This document shows positions 33,519 through 41,882 of a DNA stretch of 64,000 nucleotides, in pieces. Made by a program: the position numbers and the translations under genes. Under the pieces are notes generated by a model. That model was not told where the DNA came from. It did no database searches and saw only the letters and a list, made by a program, of their open reading frames with translations. Source of the stretch: Lewinella sp038528965 (GTDB taxonomy: Bacteria; Bacteroidota; Bacteroidia; Chitinophagales; Saprospiraceae); contig JBCBEC010000031.1 in the NCBI GenBank assembly GCA_038528965.1, positions 20,105 through 84,104 on the forward strand, read 5' to 3'. The stretch's first letter is position 1. Each line of letters opens with the position of its first letter.

Positions 33519-33860
33519 TTAATTTCCAACCTCCGTTTCGATGATTTGCACTTGCTCCAGCACTTCTTCGTAGACGGCCTCTAATTCCTTGGGCTTGTTC
33601 TGCAATGACTGCATACTGGCAATAAAATCATCGATGGAATAGCCACGGCGCTCCAATAGCCGTTGGTAATGGACCTCATAGGTGCTATCCTGTTTAGCAG
33701 TGAGCACTTCGCGCCCTGCTGGTTCCAAAATCAAAGATTCTGCTAAGATTTCTATCAGCGCCTCGCGGGGAATAGGAGGTGGCGGAGCATCATCTTGCGG
33801 TGCACAAGCACCCAGGAGTAGGATCAGAGGAATGAGTAAATACCGTAGCTGAAGGGCCAT
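33519..33860 (-). CDS. DUF4296 lipoprotein
   Basis: 113 residues. Lipoprotein signal LLIPLILLLGACAPQDD with the Cys in LGAC. The mature part begins with a proline-rich spacer (DDAPPPPIPREALIEI). The DUF4296 pattern follows: LIEILAESLILEPA, then a Y-x-x-LLERRGYSIDDFIASM-type block (seen as HYQRLLERRGYSIDDFIASM), and a C-terminal helix. This family is widespread in Bacteroidota and of unknown function. Its ATG directly follows the stop of the SixA-like gene (TAA ATG), so the two are coupled. Confidence 0.88.
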   Translation of the reverse strand: MALQLRYLLIPLILLLGACAPQDDAPPPPIPREALIEILAESLILEPAGREVLTAKQDSTYEVHYQRLLERRGYSIDDFIASMQSLQNKPKELEAVYEEVLEQVQIIETEVGN

Positions 33861-34361
33861 TTAAAAATACTGTTTGGGGTAATGTACTGCTACCACCTGG
33901 GCCGTATCTGGAGTGAAAGCTTCCCAATTGCTAACGCCTAGGGCTTCAATCTCCACAATTCCACAGGTGGGTAGATTGTCTAGATAATCGTTTCGATAAA
34001 AGAGATTGGCCACCATGGTGAAGGTAGGGTTGTGGCCAAATAGTGCTACTTCGGACCACTCATCATCCAACTGAGCAATTAAATTAACCAGAGTAGGGAT
34101 CGAAGCCTCGTAGATCCGTTCTTGCAGTAAAACCTGGTCCGGGCTGAAATCAAGTGCTGCCGCAAAATGGCGGGCTGTGGTTTGTGCCCGATTGGCGGTA
34201 CTGCTGATGATCCGATCCGGACGCCACCCCCTACTTGCCATCATTTGGGCCATAAACGGCGCATCGCGTTTTCCGCGTTTATTTAGTGTACGATCATGAT
34301 CTCTCAATGTCATATCTTCCCAACTGGACTTGGCGTGGCGAATGAGTGTGACCTTCTTCAT
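33861..34361 (-). CDS. SixA-like histidine phosphatase
   Basis: 166 residues, histidine phosphatase superfamily. RHG-type motif LIRHAKSSWED at the N-terminus with the phospho-accepting His, then DHDRTLNKRGKRDAPFMA, SSTANRAQTTA and the second catalytic His in VALFGHNPTF. In E. coli, SixA acts on phospho-His of phosphotransfer proteins; here no such partner is adjacent, so the substrate is open. The gene is followed immediately by the DUF4296 lipoprotein gene. Confidence 0.92.
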   Translation of the reverse strand: MKKVTLIRHAKSSWEDMTLRDHDRTLNKRGKRDAPFMAQMMASRGWRPDRIISSTANRAQTTARHFAAALDFSPDQVLLQERIYEASIPTLVNLIAQLDDEWSEVALFGHNPTFTMVANLFYRNDYLDNLPTCGIVEIEALGVSNWEAFTPDTAQVVAVHYPKQYF

Positions 34362-34792
34362 GACACAGAAGTTTTGACAAAAATAAAGTAAGTATTAGGA
34401 ATTAAAGCCCTATTTTTAGAGAGGTTACCACCAAACTAATAGTGTTAACCGTTTAATCGTAGTTTGTAATAGCGGGTGATTGGTACATTTTATCAACAGA
34501 AGTGCTGTCCCTCTCAGATTACTCCAATCCTCCTTGACGCTTGACGCTGAAAGCCACAGTTGGCCACAAAAAGCCAGGTAAAGTGGACCTTTCCCCCAAA
34601 TAAATGCTTTCGCTAGCATTACTACCGTAAGAAATACTTGAATTCTGGTAATTATTGCCTGGGATTAAGGATTAAGATTGTACATTGGCGGCAGTGCTGA
34701 AAAGCGGTAAAGTACCAAAAAAGCACCCTGGCCCTGGCCCATGCGCATAGTGGAATCATCCCCGATTACTGCGAATCAAAAGGCACGTGTAA
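34362..34792. other. 431-nt spacer, nothing recognised
   Basis: Divergent spacer between the SixA-like gene (minus) and an SDR gene (plus). TATTTTTG on the minus strand at 34378-34385 fits TAnnTTTG, but no -33 element is at the right distance. A short ORF (34425-34619, minus) has no signal or domain and is not called. No clear repeats or hairpins. Confidence 0.5.
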
Positions 34793-35587
34793 ATGAAGGA
34801 TTACAACAACAAGGTAGTTTGGGTTACTGGAGCTAGCTCTGGTATTGGGGAAGCACTAGTGTACGCTTTTGCTTTTGCGGGTGCTAGTTTAGCCATTTCA
34901 GCCCGTAACAAAAATGCACTGGCTAAAGTACAAGCGGCCTGCCCTGACCCCAGAAAGATTTTTGTTGCCCCACTGGATGTGGCTGACTTTGACCAAGTGT
35001 CCGTCGTAGCGCAGCAGATTATTGATCACTTTGGATATATCAATGTTTTAGTCAACAATGCTGGTATCTCCCAACGCGCACTAGTAAAGGATACCGTCTT
35101 GTCCGTTGATCAAAAAGTCATGGACGTTAACTTCATGGGTACAGTAGCCGTTACCAAGGCGGTATTGCCTACCATGTTGCATCAGCGTTTCGGGCAGATT
35201 GTGGTCATTAGCAGTGTAATGGGTAAAATTGGCACTCCGCTGCGTTCGGCCTATGCGGCCTCTAAGCATGCTTTGCATGGTTTCTTTGAGTGTCTAAGAG
35301 CCGAGGTAGCTGATGAAGGTTTACACATCTGCATGATATGCCCGGGTTACGTCAATACCAATGTTACCATTAATGCCCTTACGGGAGATGGCTCACCTAA
35401 TAAAGTAAAGGCTGAATCTACCGCACAGGGTATGACGCCAGAGCGTTTTGCGCAAAAGGCCTTGCGTGCTATAGCCGCTGAAAAGGATGAGGCACTCATT
35501 GGTGGTAAAGAACTCGTGACGATTTACTTAAAGCGTTTCTTTCCTTCTTTCCTCCGTTGGATGGTGCGTCGTCTAAATGTGACTTAG
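34793..35587 (+). CDS. Short-chain dehydrogenase/reductase (DHRS7B-like)
   Basis: 264 residues, classical SDR. Cofactor loop VVWVTGASSGIGEALVYAF, NNAGISQRALV, catalytic Ser in VVISSVMGKIG, YxxxK in SAYAASKHALHGFF, and CPGYVNTNVT. The C-terminal part ends with basic/aromatic YLKRFFPSFLRWMVRRL, common in DHRS7B-like bacterial SDRs that associate with membranes. Substrate unknown, perhaps a lipid or other hydrophobic alcohol. It converges with the zinc-ribbon gene, their stops overlapping by 4 nt. Confidence 0.92.
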   Translation: MKDYNNKVVWVTGASSGIGEALVYAFAFAGASLAISARNKNALAKVQAACPDPRKIFVAPLDVADFDQVSVVAQQIIDHFGYINVLVNNAGISQRALVKDTVLSVDQKVMDVNFMGTVAVTKAVLPTMLHQRFGQIVVISSVMGKIGTPLRSAYAASKHALHGFFECLRAEVADEGLHICMICPGYVNTNVTINALTGDGSPNKVKAESTAQGMTPERFAQKALRAIAAEKDEALIGGKELVTIYLKRFFPSFLRWMVRRLNVT

Positions 35588-35967
35588 TGTAAGTCGCGTA
35601 TGAAAGTGTAGACGGATCTCAAGAATTGCTCTTGTTGAATGGCTGTTAGTTCTCCTTTGTCCAACCAGCAACCTTTACACTGCTGGCAATAGTCAACCAC
35701 TACTCGAGCGTCGCGGTGATGATCTGCCTTCACCATTAGAGGATGGTCGGTACAGCTGGGACAGTATAAACCGACAAGCTGGTCTACATCTGCCGGTATC
35801 TGACGGATTTCCCACAGTACGGGTTCAATGATTTTTTCTAAGGTCTGGCGTTCCGCTAAGGCTAACCACATCCCCTCACATTGCGGACATTGTTGGACCG
35901 ACAAATACCCTTGCGATCCTGCGACTTGTTGTGCTACCAGTGTCACTGCACACCTTGGACAATTCAT
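35584..35967 (-). CDS. Double zf-TFIIB zinc-ribbon protein
   Basis: 127 residues with two zinc ribbons: MNCPRCAVTLV ... QQCPQCEGMWLALAE, and YCPSCTDHPLMV ... VDYCQQCKGCWLDKGEL. The paired CxxC motifs and the G-x-W-L-x-x-GEL ending of each unit are typical of the zf-TFIIB family (PF13453). Small cytoplasmic metal-binding protein of unknown role. Its stop overlaps that of the SDR gene by 4 nt on the opposite strand. Confidence 0.88.
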   Translation of the reverse strand: MNCPRCAVTLVAQQVAGSQGYLSVQQCPQCEGMWLALAERQTLEKIIEPVLWEIRQIPADVDQLVGLYCPSCTDHPLMVKADHHRDARVVVDYCQQCKGCWLDKGELTAIQQEQFLRSVYTFIRDLH

Positions 35968-36034
35968 ACTGTGTGGGTTTTGTGGCTTTCTGGAGTAAGG
36001 GAGCGTACCAATTTCTAAAGAAGCGCCGTCTTAG

Positions 36035-36195
36035 TCATATAACCACCTGAGACACCTAAGAACACCGAAGTATTCTTGAACTCACGTGGACTGCATAAGG
36101 ATTTGAACCATGTAAGGCATTGAAGGAAATATGAAGAAAATACATCCACCAAGTCCACTAACTCCACCAAATCCACCAAATCCACTAACTCAACC
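36035..36195. repeat. Intergenic repeat, second copy of the ACCAC-CACCTAAG family with TCCACCAAA tandem
   Basis: ATATAACCACCTGAGACACC / TAAGAACACCG / GCATAAGGATTTGAACCATG at 36036-36115 parallels 12990-13070. It is followed at 36143-36195 by a tandem of a 9-mer-like word (TCCACCAAG / TCCACTAAC / TCCACCAAA, six or more units). The minus-strand translation of this tandem (VELVDLVDLVELVD) is a by-product, not a protein. Confidence 0.6.
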
Positions 36196-36203
36196 AAATC
36201 ACC

Positions 36204-38387
36204 TTATTTCCCCGGCTGATATCGCCGTTCCGCTGCCGCCTCCACATCTTCACGATAAAAGTATACCTCCCGAAATTCCCGATTACAAAACGCTTTCGCC
36301 TGATCGGAAAAGTGAGGGGATTTTGGATCGCCGGATTGACCGCCGGTAACAATCGCTTTGGCTGTTAATCGCTTACCGAAAGAAATGGCTGCCACAAAGC
36401 TATTGCCGTGCCGGCCGTAGCGTTTTTTGCTGCCGTTATCCGCCCACCCAGCAAAGGCTGCAATGGAGCCCCAACGTGCGGAGGCGAAGCCCACGGGTAG
36501 ACTGGGGCGCTCATCATTAAAATGAGGCTCGATCGCTCCGTCAAGGCGTTGGTAGCGGTTGATAACGCCCCAAGGAGTTTGCCAACTGCTAAAATTTTGT
36601 TCCAGCTCGTTTAATGTTTCCTCCAGCATCTGCAGTTTCTCTTCGGCGCTGATGTATTTGATAATCCATTGGTCAAATAGTTCCTCATTTCTCACCTCCT
36701 CTGGAGTGATTTCGTAAGCCCGGGATAATGCCCGCTCTGCCCAGAGAATCGCCACGGAGGTGGGGATAGAGGAGATACCGTAGTTGCGGTCCCAGTTGAC
36801 CAGAAGACGCACTGCTGCGTTCAGTCGGCCATTACCGCCTACTTCGTCAAAGGCTGCTTTCAGATCTGGAATCAAGTTTTCAAAGGCCGCCAGTTGAGGT
36901 GAATTGGCCGCCTTAATCAGGCTGTCTAGGTTATAGGTAGGCATACTGGCTAGTACTCGTCGTGCGTTAATGCCCCGAAAATTTTCCCAGTCTGGAGCCT
37001 GGTAGGGCTCATAATCTGCCGCTTCCACATTGTACCCGTCGGCAGCTGCGGTGAAAGGAGTGGAGTTGCAATTTTGGAGCCAGCCGTTTTTAGGATTCTT
37101 GAGCTCGATCATTTCTCCCAATTTATGAATACCGTCCCAGTCCTGCGCTGGATCGCTACCATCTACATAGCCGCTATAATCGTAGTTGGGGTTACGCTTG
37201 GGAATGTAGTTGCCGTGCCAGTAAGCAATGTTCCCTTTGCGGTCGGCAAAGACGGTATTATTCGATGAATTGGTGCGAATTTTCATGCTTTTACGGAAGC
37301 TACCGTAGCCCTTGGCTTTGGTGCGTTGAAAATCCTGCGTTAAGGCATCGGTTGGTCGATCCATCATGCGAAAGGCAACCCACTTACCTTCTTCCTCACC
37401 AATGATGGGCCCGTGATGGGTTCGATAGATCGTGAATGCCCGTTCCTTTATGTTGTCTCCGTCGCTGTAGGGAATGATTACTTCCTCGGTTTCAACGGGG
37501 CGTTGTTCTTCGCCATAGCGGTAAAAATACTTACCATCCTCACCCTTAGTCACTTCTTCGAGGTATTGATCTATGGCATCTGCCCAGGTAGACGTATGCA
37601 TCCAACCACAATATTCATTGAAGCCCTGATAGATGAAGAATTGCCCCCAGGTAGCAGCACCGTACACATCTAATCCTTCTTCGCTTACTACATGCTGTTC
37701 GGTGCGGAAGAAAAAGGAAACGTGCGGGTTGATCAAGAGTAAGCCTTTCCCTTCGGTGGCTAAGCGCCGACTCACCGCAAAGCCATTAGAACCCATGGGG
37801 GCGAGTAGATCATCTTTGAGAAATTCATCCTGCGCAGGAGCTTGATAGCCTATTGTGCCATCACCGTAAAAAGCAGCCAGCCCTTCGGTGGATACCCGTG
37901 TGATGTCTCCTCCAATACTGCCTTCGCTGAAAGTAAACGGCATCCAGGGCTCAAATCGAGTGATCCATTTGGGCTTTACCTTGGGATGTGTATGCAAATA
38001 GTAATTGATACCATCCGCAAAGCCATCGCAAAGCGCCCGTAGCCAGTCGGGGGCGGTATTGTAGAGTTGGATAGCATCCGTAGAGTCCATCCAAAGCCGG
38101 GCGCGCAGATCGTGATAGATATAGTCCTCACCATCAGCTAGTGCTCGTTGCCCTGTTGAGATCAGATAGTTTTCCTCCACCCGGGGGAAATCGTCTTCGC
38201 ATTGGGCGTAAAGCATACCAAAGACAGCATCCGCATCGGTTGGTGCATAAATATGGGGAATGCCCCAATTGTCGCGGATAATTTCTACACCGGCCGCCCG
38301 GGCTTCCCAACGGCTAATCTCTTGCGGTGTGAAATTTTGGCCAACGAGTTGGGTAGATAATAGGAGAACAACAAAGGCGTATCGCAT
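36204..38387 (-). CDS. Penicillin acylase family N-terminal nucleophile amidase
   Basis: 727 residues with a signal peptide (YAFVVLLLSTQLVGQ). The alpha-chain region starts VEIIRDNWGIPHIYAPTDAD and FGMLYAQCEDDFPRVEENYL. The autoproteolytic site and nucleophile Ser near residue 200 lie in APMGSNGFAVSRR, followed by LLINPHVSFFF. The beta chain includes FADRKGNIAYWHGNYIP and the late GGQSGDPKSPHFSDQAKAF segment. The family includes penicillin G acylases and acyl-homoserine-lactone acylases; the sequence alone does not choose between them. Periplasmic; monocistronic or last in a minus-strand run. Confidence 0.93.
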   Translation of the reverse strand: MRYAFVVLLLSTQLVGQNFTPQEISRWEARAAGVEIIRDNWGIPHIYAPTDADAVFGMLYAQCEDDFPRVEENYLISTGQRALADGEDYIYHDLRARLWMDSTDAIQLYNTAPDWLRALCDGFADGINYYLHTHPKVKPKWITRFEPWMPFTFSEGSIGGDITRVSTEGLAAFYGDGTIGYQAPAQDEFLKDDLLAPMGSNGFAVSRRLATEGKGLLLINPHVSFFFRTEQHVVSEEGLDVYGAATWGQFFIYQGFNEYCGWMHTSTWADAIDQYLEEVTKGEDGKYFYRYGEEQRPVETEEVIIPYSDGDNIKERAFTIYRTHHGPIIGEEEGKWVAFRMMDRPTDALTQDFQRTKAKGYGSFRKSMKIRTNSSNNTVFADRKGNIAYWHGNYIPKRNPNYDYSGYVDGSDPAQDWDGIHKLGEMIELKNPKNGWLQNCNSTPFTAAADGYNVEAADYEPYQAPDWENFRGINARRVLASMPTYNLDSLIKAANSPQLAAFENLIPDLKAAFDEVGGNGRLNAAVRLLVNWDRNYGISSIPTSVAILWAERALSRAYEITPEEVRNEELFDQWIIKYISAEEKLQMLEETLNELEQNFSSWQTPWGVINRYQRLDGAIEPHFNDERPSLPVGFASARWGSIAAFAGWADNGSKKRYGRHGNSFVAAISFGKRLTAKAIVTGGQSGDPKSPHFSDQAKAFCNREFREVYFYREDVEAAAERRYQPGK

Positions 38388-38426
38388 AGTGCAGTGTGGG
38401 CTTGAATAATGCGAGCCAAAATAAGA

Positions 38427-38966
38427 CTATTCACGCAAACGCTCGAAGAGGACAATGGGGAGGTCTTGCTCCGAACTGAATTTTTCCTCCGGCGGCAATT
38501 CGCGTACAAACATGAAGCGATTTTTATTTAAAAGCCGGATGCAAGCCGCGTTGTCTGCGTGCACTAGGCCGCGAATGGTTTTAAGTTTTAAGTCCCCTTC
38601 CGCAAAGTGCAAAACTGCTTGCAGGGCCTCCGACATATAACCTAGCCCTTGATGTGCAGGTAGCAGGTCGAAGCCGATTTCTGCAATGGTATTGCCTTCC
38701 GTAAACTGCCAAAGGCAAATGGTCCCGATAAGCTGGCGTGGATGTGGCGTAAGGTGTAACCCCCAATAATACCACCGCTGCGCCTGCACACCCTCCTGTA
38801 TTCTTTGAATAAAGGCGGCAGTGGCCTCCAAATCAGTAGGCGGTTCCCGGGTGATGTACCGTTGGACCTCTGGATCACTGTGCAGTGCATGAATAGCCGT
38901 TTGGTCCTGCTGGTTGAGGGCTTGTAGGAGGAGTCGGGCTGTGGGTAGCGTTGGCTGAGGGATCAT
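38427..38966 (-). CDS. RimJ/RimL-type GNAT acetyltransferase
   Basis: 179 residues from the ATG at 38966. The frame stays open to 39116, but those extra residues are the antisense-like 3' end of the CHAT gene in another frame. The start overlaps the CHAT stop (TAATG), implying translational coupling. Motifs: PTLPTARLLLQAL at the N-terminus, DPEVQRYITREPP, LIGTICLWQF, and IGFDLLPAHQGLGYMSEALQ with the acetyl-CoA loop HQGLGY, then NAACIRLLNKNRF. It resembles ribosomal-protein or small-molecule acetyltransferases. The coupling to a TPR-CHAT gene is notable. Confidence 0.9.
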   Translation of the reverse strand: MIPQPTLPTARLLLQALNQQDQTAIHALHSDPEVQRYITREPPTDLEATAAFIQRIQEGVQAQRWYYWGLHLTPHPRQLIGTICLWQFTEGNTIAEIGFDLLPAHQGLGYMSEALQAVLHFAEGDLKLKTIRGLVHADNAACIRLLNKNRFMFVRELPPEEKFSSEQDLPIVLFERLRE

Positions 38967-41827
38967 TAGGCTTGTGCTAATCTTCTCCTTTGCCGATAAC
39001 GCCACCAAAAACCGCCAGCGAAGAATGCTAACGTCAGGACGCCTAACCCATAGTAAACCCCGTGTGTCTTCGGTTTCATAGCTCGCGGATTGCCCAATAA
39101 CTGAAACCCAGCCCAATAAACTGGATGTGCTGCTCGTGTATCCGCTGTTTCCAGGTAGGCTAATTTCGCACTGCGTAAGGCTTCTTTTTTATCCATTCCG
39201 GTATCCAGGGCGGCGTAGAACTGCTCTAGGAGATGGCAGTTTGCCCCTTCATTAATCCGCCATAGGGTAGTCAACACACTGCGTGCTCCCGCGTAGTGGA
39301 AGGCCCGTGCTAAACTGATGACTCCCTCGCTGTTATAGAGTGTGCCTAAGGCCGTTTCGCAGGCACTTAGGATAACCAGCTCCGCTTCTAAGTCATACAG
39401 ATACAAATCTTTTGCAAAAAGCGAATCGAGACCATTTTGCCCATCGCTAAAGACGATATAAGAGAAATCGCCCTCTTCAGGATTAGCTTGGGCATGAGTA
39501 GCCAGGTGGAGAAGGCCAAATTGGGGTGCTAGTAGTTGAAACTGAGAAATGCTTGCTTCTCCTCCTGATAATATCGTTCCCCCTGACTGACCTATTGTGT
39601 TTTGCAATAAACTGGCGCTACAGGAAAGCTGCGGCCAGCCGGACTGTTGACTAAAGCTTGGCGCAAAACCTACTTTTTTTGCGCTACTCCTTGCCAGCTT
39701 GGACAAACGCCATTGCAGGGCTGCCGAATAGCTGTAACTGATATTGAAATCTTGTAAGAGGTATGGATACTGGCTTAATTGTGTAGAGCTGGTTACTGCG
39801 CGAGTTAGTAGTGCTTCGAAAGGAACTAGGTCTAGAATTCCACTAGAGATAATGGTGAGGCGATCAACGACCATCATCGGTGATAATACAGGTGCTAACA
39901 GGTCTTGGTAGAGTAGATAGGCTTCTTCTCTGTATTGTGCTAGCAAAGCTGTCCGGTCTTGTCCTACTTGTTGATACTGTTCGATGCTCCGACGCCATCG
40001 TTGTATCCGTTCGGTTAGGCGCGGGGGAAGGGGAAGCTCGTATAAATTCAAACCAGACTGATCAATCTTGAATATGTATAAATGCTCTCGGCCGAGAAAG
40101 TACTCCAAAAGCAACTCTCCGCTTGGCAGCATTTCCTGAAGTTCTGCCAAGCTTGGTACTTGGTCAGCGTACTTGAGTTGATAATACTTGGGGTGTCGTT
40201 CTTCCAGGCTTTTGATCCAGGTGTTTAGGCTATCTCGGGCATTTAGGAGCGCTTCTTCAGCTGCTTGTAGTGTGCTGTCGGTTGTTTCTTGACTCCTAAG
40301 GCGAAAAGCCCATTCTTCTGCTTCACTGACCAGGTTTTTGAGCTCCTGTTCTTGCGCTTGTTCCTCTGTGCTGATCCCGGCAATTTCAGTAGCTTGAGTT
40401 ACGCGGAATGCTTCTCTTAGTAAGGTGCCTCGATTGCGTTCAGCAAAAACAAACGCTTGGTAGAGGTATTCTTTCTTCCCCGTTTGTTCAAACAGCCGAT
40501 GAGCTACCTGGATCGCCTTTTCACTGCGTTCTCTACTTTCCTCCAAGTTGATAAGCTTAGAGGTGTCATACAGGTAATTTCGACGCAATACTTGCTCCGC
40601 TTCGTGAGAACGTTCATAGCAGTCCAACGCATTTTCCAGTAATTCCGGATTGGCATCTGCGGCGGCCCAACGAGTGTATGTTTCGGCCATACCGCTCAAA
40701 GCCTCAAAAATGGTGTTTTCTGCGTAAAACTGATCTGCAGCTGGTAGGCCCTCTTCTTTAACAGCATCGTACTTGTACAAAACCATTTCGAGCGCCTTTT
40801 GGTAGCTGATAATAGCTTCTGGATAGTGTTCAAGTTCGATTTGAGGTTCGGCTCGATTAATATAGTTTTTACCTAATTCCCGACGTTTTGTATTGCCGTA
40901 GTACGCCTGTAAGAGCTCAAGTTCATCTTGGAAATGCAGGAGTGCTTCATTGTGTAAGCCTTGTGCTATTGCCAGGTTGGCTCTTTTCTGGTGAATACCG
41001 GCCATAATTCTGGTTGTTCGTGGAGTAGCCCCCTCGTTTTGGCGCTGAGCAATCATTAGTTGCTCAGCGTCGTCAATGTAGTCGCCGGCTTTTTCATACT
41101 CCCCTTCATTAGTGAGAATATCGCTGTAATTCAGATTTATGGTGGTTCTTATTAAAGCACTGATATTCGGTAGATTCAAGCCGTTTTCGAAAGCTTCGCG
41201 GGCTGGGCCGGTTCGTCCCCAATTGACGTACAGGATGCCTAAATCGCTATAGACTGAGCTAGCTCGTTCAAAATCTTCGTCCGCCAGGAACTGTCTTATT
41301 AGCTGTTTGGACAGCGCCTCTGCGGCTTCGAAATCCCCGAGGCGGGTATAAATAGTAGCCAGTGGCCAGTGGACAAAGCGTGAAACGATAGAGGATTGCT
41401 CACCCACTCTTGCGAAAAAGTTTTTCGCTTCCTGATAGGTGGCTTTGGCCTTTTGAAAGTCACCCAGCTTTTGGGAATAGGTATAGCCAATTTGCACGTA
41501 GTACCAACCCATTCGTGACCATTCAGCACTGTCCCGTGGGGCTCTCCAAATGGTGCCTAGCTTGCCTTTATGGAATAGATCAATACTGTTTTCCAGGTTG
41601 CCAATCTTACGTTGGTGCATGGCGAAGGCTTTGATACACTGCATGTACTCCACCAAGTCATCCTCATTTTGGAGTATTGATAGTCTTTGCTCAAAAGCCT
41701 TTTGCCCCGCGGCTTGGTCTTGCTCGTAAATATTGATAATACTATCGTTGGAAATGAGCTGCTGGTTTGGGCGGGCTACCAAACTAAATCCAATAAATAA
41801 GCACCCTAACAATATAGTTAAGCGCAT
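38966..41827 (-). CDS. Exported TPR-CHAT protein (caspase-like protease domain), membrane anchored
   Basis: 953 residues. Signal peptide (LTILLGCLFIGFSLVAR), then about 450 residues of TPR-like helical pairs, for example GDFQKAKATYQEAKNFFARV, GDFEAAEALSKQLIRQFL and GEYEKAGDYIDDAEQLM. A coiled linker (residues 490-560) precedes the CHAT domain (about 620-905). Catalytic dyad: His near 778 in LLHLATHAQANP, Cys near 823 in LVILSACETALG, then ISLARAFHYAGARSVLTTLW and HPVYWAGFQLLG. A C-terminal transmembrane helix (YYGLGVLTLAFFAGGFWW) with basic tail RYRQRRR follows, so the protease should face the periplasm. It is 55 nt downstream of the 41883 gene and coupled to a GNAT gene. Confidence 0.93.
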   Translation of the reverse strand: MRLTILLGCLFIGFSLVARPNQQLISNDSIINIYEQDQAAGQKAFEQRLSILQNEDDLVEYMQCIKAFAMHQRKIGNLENSIDLFHKGKLGTIWRAPRDSAEWSRMGWYYVQIGYTYSQKLGDFQKAKATYQEAKNFFARVGEQSSIVSRFVHWPLATIYTRLGDFEAAEALSKQLIRQFLADEDFERASSVYSDLGILYVNWGRTGPAREAFENGLNLPNISALIRTTINLNYSDILTNEGEYEKAGDYIDDAEQLMIAQRQNEGATPRTTRIMAGIHQKRANLAIAQGLHNEALLHFQDELELLQAYYGNTKRRELGKNYINRAEPQIELEHYPEAIISYQKALEMVLYKYDAVKEEGLPAADQFYAENTIFEALSGMAETYTRWAAADANPELLENALDCYERSHEAEQVLRRNYLYDTSKLINLEESRERSEKAIQVAHRLFEQTGKKEYLYQAFVFAERNRGTLLREAFRVTQATEIAGISTEEQAQEQELKNLVSEAEEWAFRLRSQETTDSTLQAAEEALLNARDSLNTWIKSLEERHPKYYQLKYADQVPSLAELQEMLPSGELLLEYFLGREHLYIFKIDQSGLNLYELPLPPRLTERIQRWRRSIEQYQQVGQDRTALLAQYREEAYLLYQDLLAPVLSPMMVVDRLTIISSGILDLVPFEALLTRAVTSSTQLSQYPYLLQDFNISYSYSAALQWRLSKLARSSAKKVGFAPSFSQQSGWPQLSCSASLLQNTIGQSGGTILSGGEASISQFQLLAPQFGLLHLATHAQANPEEGDFSYIVFSDGQNGLDSLFAKDLYLYDLEAELVILSACETALGTLYNSEGVISLARAFHYAGARSVLTTLWRINEGANCHLLEQFYAALDTGMDKKEALRSAKLAYLETADTRAAHPVYWAGFQLLGNPRAMKPKTHGVYYGLGVLTLAFFAGGFWWRYRQRRRLAQA

Positions 41828-41882
41828 AAGCCTGTTTTTAGGGAAGAAGAAATAGATTGGGAAAACTGTTGTGTTCTCCCGT

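Noticed and set aside
36095..36115. GGATTTGAACC string reminiscent of a tRNA T-arm
   Set aside because: No acceptor, D or anticodon stems around it; it belongs to the dispersed repeat.
36015..36197. 60-codon minus-strand ORF rich in VELVDLVD
   Set aside because: It is the translation of a 9-mer-like tandem repeat and has no start context or homologous protein character.
38967..39116. N-terminal extension of the GNAT protein
   Set aside because: It overlaps the CHAT C-terminus in another frame; the ATG at 38966 gives a standard GNAT start and the TAATG coupling.
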